The notes below the pieces were generated by a model that searched no databases, was not told the DNA's origin, and worked only from the letters and a program-made list of their open reading frames with translations. A program made the translations under genes and the position numbers. From positions 1-64,000 of the forward strand of contig JAJDCU010000047.1 of assembly GCA_029260655.1 (NCBI GenBank): 64,000 nucleotides of DNA, given 5' to 3'. Shown here piece after piece: positions 25,524-33,029 of the stretch; within the stretch, counting starts at the first letter, position 1, and each line of letters begins with the position of its first letter. This stretch comes from Phycisphaeraceae bacterium. GTDB taxonomy: Bacteria > Planctomycetota > Phycisphaerae > Phycisphaerales > Phycisphaeraceae.

Positions 25524-27155
25524 TCACGCCGCGAAGCCGCTGAGCGCCTGGTGCTCTTGGACCATCTGGTCGTACCCGTCGAAGTTCAAAGTAACAAACA
25601 GCGGCGCCAACCTCGGGTCGAACTGCGTCCCGGCACAGCGGGTGATCTCATCCAGCACCGCCTGATGCGGCAGCGCCGGGCGGTACGACCGTGTCGAACT
25701 CATCGCATCAAACGTATCCGCACACGCCAGGATACGCCCGATCAACGGGATGCCTTCGCCCTTGAGTTTTTCGGGATAGCCGTTGCCGTCCCACCGTTCG
25801 TGGTGGTACAACACGCCCGGCAGCATCGGCTTCATCGCCGGGATGCCCTTGAGTATCTCGTACCCGATCCCGGGGTGGCGCTTGATCTGGCCGAACTCCT
25901 CGTCGGTCAGCCGGCCCGTCTTGCGGAGCACATCCTCGGGGATGCCGATCTTGCCCACGTCGTGAACCAGACCCGCGGTGTGGACCTGCTCAACGATCTG
26001 CGCGTCTAGCCCCAAAGCCTGGGCCAGCCTCGCGCCTAAATATGCGACCCGCTCGGAGTGGCCGCGCGTGTACTCGTCCTTCGCGTCGATCGAAGACGTC
26101 AATGCTCGAACCGTCCCGGTGAACAGCTCCCGCTGCTCGGTGAATCGCGCGATATTCTCATGGAACACGCCCATCAGGTTCGATGTCGCCTCCAGGAACA
26201 GCATCTCCCCGCTGGAGACGTCGCTCTCCATCGGTGAATTCCCGACCTTGTTCCCCGCCAGCAGCACGCCCACCACCTCATCGTCATGGATGATCTGATC
26301 GACAACGACCTCCGACCCGACCAGCTCCGGTACGCCGCCCGATGACGGGTCCAGCAGACGAGTCCAATCCTGTTGACGCCGTCCACCGAACTGCTCAGTC
26401 ACAGCCCCGTGGAATGTCTCGGTTGTGCAGGGAAGATCGCCCGCGACCACCAGCCGGTTGGTCAGGCCTTTCAGATCCCGGGCGTTGTCCCAGAACTTCA
26501 CCGCGATCCATTTAAACGGCAGCACCGGGAGCATCTGGTTGCAGCAGGTCGGGATCAGGTCCTCCGGATTATCAAGCCCATTCATCGCACGAGCCAGGCG
26601 GAACAACAGGTTCGTCTGCTCGTAGCTGTCAAGCAACTGCTCACTGAATTGATCGATCGCCACGGCATCCAGGTCGGTCTGGGCGTGGTCTCGTTCGATT
26701 TGGCGCAGCGCCGCCGACAGCAGAGGCACGTCCGCTTTGCCCGGGCCTGTGTAAGTCGCCAAACCGCTGCGGGCAGAAGCCGGATCAACCCCCGCCTCCC
26801 GGCAGGACGCGCCGAACCAGGGCTGATCAAACGCCGAAGCCTCCAGTGTCACACCCACGATCACCGCGGTCACGCGACGGTTGCGGAGCGCCAGCGCCGG
26901 GAATGCCCAGCAGCCCGGCTGGATCTGACAAGGCTTGGGCTGGGCCTCGCTCAGCCAACCCTTGGCATGATGCTCGATCTGATCTCTTTGGCTCGCCGAC
27001 CGAAGCCACTGACCCCCGGGCCCGACGTCCGCCGGCTCGATCACACCGCTGGTCTGTGCATCTACATACCAAAGCGCCAGCCGTAGCTCGCGGCAGTCGT
27101 CGGCCATGGCCGGGAAGTGGCCGGCCCCGGGTTGTTCAGTGTGTGCCTGGTTCAC
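25524..27155 (-). CDS. HD-GYP domain protein, probable cyclic-di-GMP phosphodiesterase
   Basis: A 543-residue cytosolic protein. An N-terminal region of about 150 residues is of unknown type. A GAF-like domain spans about 185-345 and the HD-GYP domain about 355-530. The catalytic motifs are complete: HDVGK at 398-402, HPGIGYEIL, HHERWDGNGYP and ADTFDAM. It should hydrolyse cyclic-di-GMP. The start is GTG, overlapping the stop of the receiver-protein gene by four bases, so the two form a pair: receiver input and second-messenger output. Proximity to the pilus/secretion locus suggests control of surface behaviour. Confidence 0.88.
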   Translation of the reverse strand: MNQAHTEQPGAGHFPAMADDCRELRLALWYVDAQTSGVIEPADVGPGGQWLRSASQRDQIEHHAKGWLSEAQPKPCQIQPGCWAFPALALRNRRVTAVIVGVTLEASAFDQPWFGASCREAGVDPASARSGLATYTGPGKADVPLLSAALRQIERDHAQTDLDAVAIDQFSEQLLDSYEQTNLLFRLARAMNGLDNPEDLIPTCCNQMLPVLPFKWIAVKFWDNARDLKGLTNRLVVAGDLPCTTETFHGAVTEQFGGRRQQDWTRLLDPSSGGVPELVGSEVVVDQIIHDDEVVGVLLAGNKVGNSPMESDVSSGEMLFLEATSNLMGVFHENIARFTEQRELFTGTVRALTSSIDAKDEYTRGHSERVAYLGARLAQALGLDAQIVEQVHTAGLVHDVGKIGIPEDVLRKTGRLTDEEFGQIKRHPGIGYEILKGIPAMKPMLPGVLYHHERWDGNGYPEKLKGEGIPLIGRILACADTFDAMSSTRSYRPALPHQAVLDEITRCAGTQFDPRLAPLFVTLNFDGYDQMVQEHQALSGFAA

Positions 27156-27568
27156 GCTGCCGATAGGCCTCCACCCGGCTCGTCTGGTTCCACCTCACGT
27201 AGCAACTCGCCCACCACCTCCAATAGCTCACGGGCGCTGAACGGCTTGCACATCAACTGACGGATGTTCGTCTTCGACATCTCGCTCGGAGATAACTTGT
27301 GTCCGCGGGCGGTCACCATCACCACCGGGATATTGGACGTCTCCCCGGACTCGCTGAGCTTCACACACATATCGAAACCCGAGAGCACCGGCATCTGAAA
27401 GTCCGTCACGATCAGGTCAGGCCGAAGCTCACCCGCCAGCTCAAACGCTTCCTGCCCGTCCCCGGCTGTCTCCACTTCATAACCCGCACGCTCCAGCTTG
27501 TACCGGATAATGTGCACGATATGCGCCTCGTCATCGACGATCAAGATGGTCTTCTTACGTTCAGACAA
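27152..27568 (-). CDS. single-domain response regulator
   Basis: A 138-residue receiver domain with the phospho-acceptor Asp56 (TDFQMP), the acidic pair Asp12-Asp13, the conserved Thr in MVTARG and Lys in CKPF. The TTG at 27568 is chosen because GAGGAGG lies six bases upstream; a longer reading of 32 extra residues to 27664 has no support. It is coupled to the HD-GYP gene by a four-base overlap. It may deliver phosphorylation signals to that phosphodiesterase. Confidence 0.87.
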   Translation of the reverse strand: MSERKKTILIVDDEAHIVHIIRYKLERAGYEVETAGDGQEAFELAGELRPDLIVTDFQMPVLSGFDMCVKLSESGETSNIPVVMVTARGHKLSPSEMSKTNIRQLMCKPFSARELLEVVGELLREVEPDEPGGGLSAA

Positions 27569-27741
27569 GCTCCGCCTCCTCGATAGCCCCACAGTACCGC
27601 CCCCGCATCCCAGCCAGGACACAGGCCATATTATTTCATCGGCGAATAAACAGCCCCCCTCCATACCCCTCCGGGACAGGCTTCAACGCCCCTCATGAAC
27701 CGCCGTGACCTCCCCCACGAAGCCCCGATAACCCCCAACCC

Positions 27742-28188
27742 CTAATCCCCGCTATCCAACATCAGCGTCACCGGCCCCTCGTTACAGATCTCAACCCGCA
27801 TAGCCGCGCCAAATCGCCCAGTCGTTACAACCGCTACACCCAGACCCCTAAGCCTCTGAGCAAAATAATCACACAACGGCTCCGCGACCTCCGGCCCAGC
27901 CGCCCGAACAAAGCTCGGCCGACGCCCCTTGCGTGCATCCCCATACAACGTGAACTGCGACACCACCAGCGCCCCGCCCTGAACATCCAGCAACGACCGA
28001 TCAAACTTCCCCGCCTCATCCGGGAACAGCCGAAGGCCCACCACCTTCTTGGCCATCTTGTCCGCTTCGGATTCTGTGTCCCCCTCGCCCACCCCCACTA
28101 GCAGCACATACCCAACCCCCACCTCGCCGACGACTTCGTTGTCGACAGTGACCGATCCTTTGCTGACACGCTGAAGGAGTATGCGCAT
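27742..28188 (-). CDS. dtd: D-aminoacyl-tRNA deacylase
   Basis: A 148-residue Dtd that hydrolyses D-aminoacyl-tRNA and also proofreads glycine on tRNA-Ala. MRILLQRVSKGSV is the canonical N-terminus and fixes the start at 28188. The catalytic SQFTLYGD and the cross-subunit Gly-Pro motif (NEGPVTL) are both present. It is a housekeeping gene unrelated in function to its neighbours. Confidence 0.95.
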   Translation of the reverse strand: MRILLQRVSKGSVTVDNEVVGEVGVGYVLLVGVGEGDTESEADKMAKKVVGLRLFPDEAGKFDRSLLDVQGGALVVSQFTLYGDARKGRRPSFVRAAGPEVAEPLCDYFAQRLRGLGVAVVTTGRFGAAMRVEICNEGPVTLMLDSGD

Positions 28189-28265
28189 AAGCACAAGATA
28201 GACGATCCGCCCACGCGCGTGTAATCAAGCGACCCATCGAGATGTGTCTGTCCCATGTTTAGCCA

Positions 28266-28279
28266 GGCCGCTTGCGGCC
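28266..28279 (-). terminator. hairpin after the PEP-CTERM gene
   Basis: GGCCG (28266-28270) pairs with CGGCC (28275-28279), giving a tight stem about 30 bases beyond the stop of the surface-protein gene. No T tract follows on the minus strand, so factor-independent termination is doubtful. Confidence 0.25.
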
Positions 28280-28305
28280 GGTCACCATGCCCAAGCGATC
28301 AGACC

Positions 28306-31300
28306 TCACGCCACGGTTCTCTTTCGCCTGTGTGAGCCAACGATCAACCCGATCAGCAGCACCGTCATACTCGCCGGCTCCGGCACCACAACCGGCGGCG
28401 GTGTGCCCAGGTTCCAGTTGCCCAGCACCGCGTTGAGATCTTCGATGCCTACGAACCCATCGCCGGTCACATCGCCAGCAGATAGATTCCCGGGCGTGAC
28501 ATTTTGATTCCACGCCGGCAGGAGGATGTTCAGATCTGCGATCCCGACAAAGCCGTCGCCGTTGAGGTCGCCCAGCAACCCGACATTCAGTGTGATTGTG
28601 TTTGATCCGTAGCTGACGCTCAGCCCAATGCCGGGCAGGTCGGGCAACCGGATTTCGCGGAACCAGCCTGCATACCCGCCGCTAAGTGTCATGATGTCGA
28701 ATTCGTCACCGATGACGGGGGAGAACCCGTCTGCGAGCTGTAAATCAAGGATGCCATTAAGTGTCGCGAGCCCGGTTGTTTCTACATGGTCGTAATCGGT
28801 GCCGGGCACACCACTTCCCCGCAATGTGATAGAGAGCGTGGCGTCGGCGTGTTGGGTGTAGCTACCATGGATGGTCAACTCGCTGTTACTGTAGCCCGGC
28901 ACGAGTGTGCCGCCGATCTGGTCCAGTGATCCCCAGTAGTCGTCCGTCTTGAGCGTTCCGCTGAAGAACTCGATGGACGTGTTATGAGGTTTGATTTGTT
29001 TGGCGAACAACTCGCCACCGTCCAGGACGAGTCGCCCATACCGGTAGAGATGCAATTCATTTCCGACATCAACCCGGCCGCCATCGGACAGCGCAAGCAG
29101 GGCGGTCCCCTCAGCGGAAAAAACAAGACCACTTAAGTGCAAGTCGCTGTCGATTATCCATTCCGAACCGGGGCCGGTGACGTATACTTCACCGATAGTG
29201 TTTCTGGCACCGGCCACGGTCGCGGATGAACTTTGTACGGTGCCGCCGGACTCAACATAGAGCGTCGCGACATTAGTGCCACCAATGGATAGCCGTCCCG
29301 TATTGATCCACTGTGAATCCGTACCCCTTACCGTCGCCGATGCGGAATCGGCGTACAAGTCCCCAAGCCCCGCACCAAAACTCCTGTTAATTACTGTTCC
29401 ACCATTCTCGACGATAAGGTTGCTGGATCCACCACTGCCGATAGTTTGAGTACTACTTCCCCGATTGCCTATAACGAGGCTACCGGTTCCCTCTAATAGA
29501 TCGATCGTCCACAATGACCCCGGTCCGGACACGACGACGGTTCCGGATGATCCCGCTTTGACGCCGATGTGGCTGGTATGACTCGCCACATGCGCACCGG
29601 CCTCGATTCGGAGTGTGCCCGTTCCTGCGTCCCCCACGAGCAATTCCTCGGTCATGGTCCACGAGGATCCGGCACCGGTCACCACGACATCACCTATTGC
29701 GTCCACTTCGATCCCGATGTGGCCGTAAGTGTTTGAAACGGTGCCGCCGTTCTCGATCCTCAGTGTGCCGGCGCCCTTATCTCCGACTTTTAAACCAGAA
29801 GCGTTTGTCCAAATGGAATTGCTTCCGGTCACGGTGACGATGCCGGAACTCGTATTATCGTATCCGATCGCGCTTCCCCCGCTTGACACCGTGCCACCCG
29901 CTTCGATCCGTAACTGCCCATACTGGGTAAACCCAACTCTAAGCCCACCCGTGTTCCATGATGAATCCTGTCCCGTTACCGTCACACGTGTATCATGTGT
30001 CGGTCCATTGATATCAGCGCCCGAACTGGAAACTGTCCCGCCATACTCGATCAGTAAACTCGCCTGATTATAGCTCCCGCCTATCCACAAACCGTCCGTG
30101 ATGTCCCATGTCGATCCACTACCGCTGACGGTTACCGAGTTGGATCCATTGGAATAGCGGCCGATGCCGGCAGATGAACAGGTTACCTGGCCGCCGTCTT
30201 CGATGGTCAGTTCGCCGGTACCAAAGTTGCCGACTTGAAGGGTGTAGGTGCTGATCCATCGCGACCCCGCGCCAGTCACAATGGCGGTGCCATGTGACCC
30301 CTCGTGGTAGCCGAGATAGCCATAATGCCCTGACACAGTCTCACCGTCCGCAATCCTGAGGCTTCCCTGCCCCCTCAAGCCCGCTCCCGTTATATGGTGG
30401 GCGGAGGCAAGCGGGATCGACTGTCCCAGATTGATCGTGATGTTCTGCCCGGGAAGTCCATTGAGCACTATCTGCTGTTGTGGGCCATGTGTTGCATCAA
30501 AGACGATATCAAGGTCCGTCAGAATCGAATAGGTGTCGATGGTGCCGGTGCCAAGTAGATCGTTAGGAGTAGCGACAAGTGAGCTGGTCTGCAGTGAGCC
30601 ACCGTCAAACACGATCGCGCCATCACCCGCATCGGTTGTGACCCATGTCCGGCCCTTGACAAGCACATGGCCGCTGTCCTGCAGGTGTAAAACACCGGTC
30701 CCGTTGTCGCCGACGGTCAGGTCTCCGTTGATGGTCCACAGCGTCCCGGCGTCCTTAACGGTGGCTGTGCCCGAGGAGCCTATGAGCGATCCGAATGTCC
30801 CGCCGCGTGAATACACCGTTAGGCCGTCTGCAATGGTCAAGGAGCCCGTAGCGTGGTGCCCCACCCCTAAAGTGCCGTAACCTGTCGGATCGGTTGCATC
30901 GATATTGATGGTGACATTCTGTCCGGGCAGATTGCTGAGGACGATCTGCTGCTGCGGGCCGGTTGCCGCATCCATGACAATGTCAATATCGCTGAAGATG
31001 GTGTTGGTGTTGATGGTCCCTGTGCCGTGAAGCGTGTTGGGTGACGCTACTAATCCGCCGGTCTCGAGTGTTCCGTTGTCAAAGTGGATGGACCCGTTGC
31101 CCGCGCCCAGCGTTCCCACTTGCGTTTCTTCGCCGACGGAAACGACACCCTCATCATCGATATCCAGCCGACCCGTTCCGTCTATGCCGATCAGCAAGTC
31201 GCGCGTGGTCGTCCAGATCGAACCGACGCCGGTGACCGTGGCTTCGCCACTCGAACCAAACGTAGAGCCGAGGTACCCCTTTGCATTTGATACCGATCCA

Positions 31301-31665
31301 CCGGCCTCAACCATCAGGGTGCCGTGGCCGCTGTATCCGATGTCCAGCGTGGCATCGAACCATCCACTATGGTTCACCCAGACCGAGCCGGGTCCGCTGA
31401 CCACAACGACGCCATCGTCATGGTAGCCGACGTAACCTTTGTTACTTTCTACGAGACTCCCGTTGTCAATCGTGAGAGCACCCGGAATATCGTCGCCCAC
31501 GTATAAACCGTTGCCGGCGTCCCACGGATCGTCAGTGCTGTTGTACGCGGGGCTGACATCCCCGGTGGGGGTGATAGCCCCGTACACATTGCCTGCTACG
31601 GACGTTGTCCAAACGTACACTATCAGCATTGTGATACGACGACCCGCTTTAACGGAATATGACAT
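28306..31665 (-). CDS. large repetitive surface protein with dockerin-like repeats and PEP-CTERM tail
   Basis: An 1119-residue exported protein. A signal peptide (to about residue 30, VYGA) is followed by some 15 imperfect repeats of 40-60 residues (motif VTGxGSxW then LxVGxxGxGxLxIExGGxV), typical of autotransporter-type beta-helices. Two longer, more similar blocks containing GPQQQIVL and LPGQN are at about 215-270 and 375-430. Two Ca-binding dockerin-like repeats (DLNGDGFVGIADL, DVTGDGFVGIEDL) are at about 1030-1090. The C-terminus is VPEPAS, a hydrophobic helix and HRRKR, a PEP-CTERM sorting signal. It is therefore exported and probably cleaved by an exosortase not present here. An AT-rich upstream stretch (about 31718-31755) may hold its promoter. 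Confidence 0.88.
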   Translation of the reverse strand: MSYSVKAGRRITMLIVYVWTTSVAGNVYGAITPTGDVSPAYNSTDDPWDAGNGLYVGDDIPGALTIDNGSLVESNKGYVGYHDDGVVVVSGPGSVWVNHSGWFDATLDIGYSGHGTLMVEAGGSVSNAKGYLGSTFGSSGEATVTGVGSIWTTTRDLLIGIDGTGRLDIDDEGVVSVGEETQVGTLGAGNGSIHFDNGTLETGGLVASPNTLHGTGTINTNTIFSDIDIVMDAATGPQQQIVLSNLPGQNVTINIDATDPTGYGTLGVGHHATGSLTIADGLTVYSRGGTFGSLIGSSGTATVKDAGTLWTINGDLTVGDNGTGVLHLQDSGHVLVKGRTWVTTDAGDGAIVFDGGSLQTSSLVATPNDLLGTGTIDTYSILTDLDIVFDATHGPQQQIVLNGLPGQNITINLGQSIPLASAHHITGAGLRGQGSLRIADGETVSGHYGYLGYHEGSHGTAIVTGAGSRWISTYTLQVGNFGTGELTIEDGGQVTCSSAGIGRYSNGSNSVTVSGSGSTWDITDGLWIGGSYNQASLLIEYGGTVSSSGADINGPTHDTRVTVTGQDSSWNTGGLRVGFTQYGQLRIEAGGTVSSGGSAIGYDNTSSGIVTVTGSNSIWTNASGLKVGDKGAGTLRIENGGTVSNTYGHIGIEVDAIGDVVVTGAGSSWTMTEELLVGDAGTGTLRIEAGAHVASHTSHIGVKAGSSGTVVVSGPGSLWTIDLLEGTGSLVIGNRGSSTQTIGSGGSSNLIVENGGTVINRSFGAGLGDLYADSASATVRGTDSQWINTGRLSIGGTNVATLYVESGGTVQSSSATVAGARNTIGEVYVTGPGSEWIIDSDLHLSGLVFSAEGTALLALSDGGRVDVGNELHLYRYGRLVLDGGELFAKQIKPHNTSIEFFSGTLKTDDYWGSLDQIGGTLVPGYSNSELTIHGSYTQHADATLSITLRGSGVPGTDYDHVETTGLATLNGILDLQLADGFSPVIGDEFDIMTLSGGYAGWFREIRLPDLPGIGLSVSYGSNTITLNVGLLGDLNGDGFVGIADLNILLPAWNQNVTPGNLSAGDVTGDGFVGIEDLNAVLGNWNLGTPPPVVVPEPASMTVLLIGLIVGSHRRKRTVA

Positions 31666-31763
31666 GGCGTGATCCCTGGAGGAAGAGCCCATTGAGTCCC
31701 CAGATTACCACGGGTCAATGAAAAATCAATACCTATTTAACTTTTGATGTTGGCCCGCGACGC

Positions 31764-32858
31764 TCAAGCGTTCCTACACTGCGCCCGTTGCCGGAGCATG
31801 TGGTCGGCGAGGGTGATGGCGGTCATGGCTTCGGCCATGGGGATGAAGCGGGGGAGCAGGCAGGGGTCGTGTCGGCCTTGGGTGGCGATGGTGGTGGGCT
31901 CGCCTTTAGTCGTGACGGTTTGCTGGTCCTGCGGGAGGCTGCTGGTGGGTTTGATGGCGCAGCGGAGGGTGATGGGCAGGCCCGAGGAGATGCCGCCGAG
32001 CATGCCGCCGTGGCGATTCGTTGTGGTGGTGACCTTGCCGGCGTCGTCGGTGGTGAAGAGGTCGTTGTTTTCGGTGCCGCGCAGGGTGCCGACAGCGAAG
32101 CCGCAGCCGTATTCGACGCCGAGGACGGCGGGGAGGCTGAACAGCGCTTTGCCGAGGTCCGCTTTGAGCTTGTCGAAGACGGGTTCGCCCAGGCCGGGGG
32201 GGACGTTGGTGGCGACGACTTGTGCAACGCCGCCGATCGAGTCGCGTTCGGAGCGGACCTTTTCGATGAGGTCGATCATCTTCATGGCGGCGCCCTGGTC
32301 TGGGCAGCGGACGATGTTCGCCTCGACCTCAGCGAGCGTGACCTTTTCCGGATGGGGGATGTCGGCATGAACGTCACCCACTTGTGTGACAAACCCAACG
32401 ATCTGGATGCCGTGGGCTTGCGACAACAGTTTCTTGGCGACGGCGCCGGCGGCGACGCGGACTGTGGTCTCGCGGGCGCTGGATCGTCCGCCGCCACGGT
32501 AGTCTCGCCTGCCGTACTTGGCGTCGAAGGTGTAGTCGGCGTGGCCGGGTCGGTACTTGTGCTGGATGTCGCCGTAGTCCCGTGAGCGCTGGTCCTGGTT
32601 CTCGATGAGGATGGCGATGGACGTGCCGGTGGTTTTGCCCTCGAACACGCCGGAGAGGATCTGCGGGTGGTCGGGCTCGTCACGTTGGGTCGTGATCTTG
32701 GACTGGCCCGGGCGGCGTCGTGCGAGGTCCGGTGTGAGGTCGTCCTCGGAGAGTTCGATGCCGGGCGGGACGCCGTCGATGATGCAGACGTTCGCTGGGC
32801 CGTGGCTCTCGCCGGCGGTGGTGACGCGGAAGAGTTGTCCGAAGCTGTTGCCTGGCAT
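31764..32858 (-). CDS. aroC: chorismate synthase
   Basis: A 364-residue enzyme converting EPSP to chorismate with reduced FMN, the last step of the shikimate pathway. The signatures GESHG near the N-terminus, RRPGQS, GRSSARETT and the C-terminal region are present and length is normal. The start ATG at 32858 gives MPGNSFGQLFRVTT, typical of AroC. No ribosome-binding sequence precedes it; instead an extended -10 box lies six bases upstream, suggesting a leaderless mRNA. Confidence 0.95.
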   Translation of the reverse strand: MPGNSFGQLFRVTTAGESHGPANVCIIDGVPPGIELSEDDLTPDLARRRPGQSKITTQRDEPDHPQILSGVFEGKTTGTSIAILIENQDQRSRDYGDIQHKYRPGHADYTFDAKYGRRDYRGGGRSSARETTVRVAAGAVAKKLLSQAHGIQIVGFVTQVGDVHADIPHPEKVTLAEVEANIVRCPDQGAAMKMIDLIEKVRSERDSIGGVAQVVATNVPPGLGEPVFDKLKADLGKALFSLPAVLGVEYGCGFAVGTLRGTENNDLFTTDDAGKVTTTTNRHGGMLGGISSGLPITLRCAIKPTSSLPQDQQTVTTKGEPTTIATQGRHDPCLLPRFIPMAEAMTAITLADHMLRQRAQCRNA

Positions 32859-32864
32859 GGTGAG

Positions 32865-32873
32865 ATTGTATCA
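32865..32873 (-). promoter_or_regulatory. extended -10 element placing aroC as a leaderless transcript
   Basis: Read on the minus strand, TGATACAAT ends six bases before the A of the aroC ATG, the usual distance to a transcription start. No good -35 box is visible, which an extended -10 can compensate. The call is by eye. Confidence 0.35.
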
Positions 32874-33029
32874 GGAAGGGGGAGGGTGGATTGCGGATGG
32901 GGGATAGCGGAAGGCGGGGGGAAACGAGGGCGCGTGAGCCGGCGCTTAATGGCAAGCGGGACGTGGGATTATTCGATCCCCTGCGTCTGTGGTTACAGCG
33001 GTCTTGAGGTGGTTGCGATGATCACCCGA

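Noticed and set aside
28306-31665. Repeated segments considered as a CRISPR-like or tandem DNA repeat array
   Set aside because: They are imperfect coding repeats of a beta-helix protein with one uninterrupted reading frame; there are no uniform repeats and spacers.
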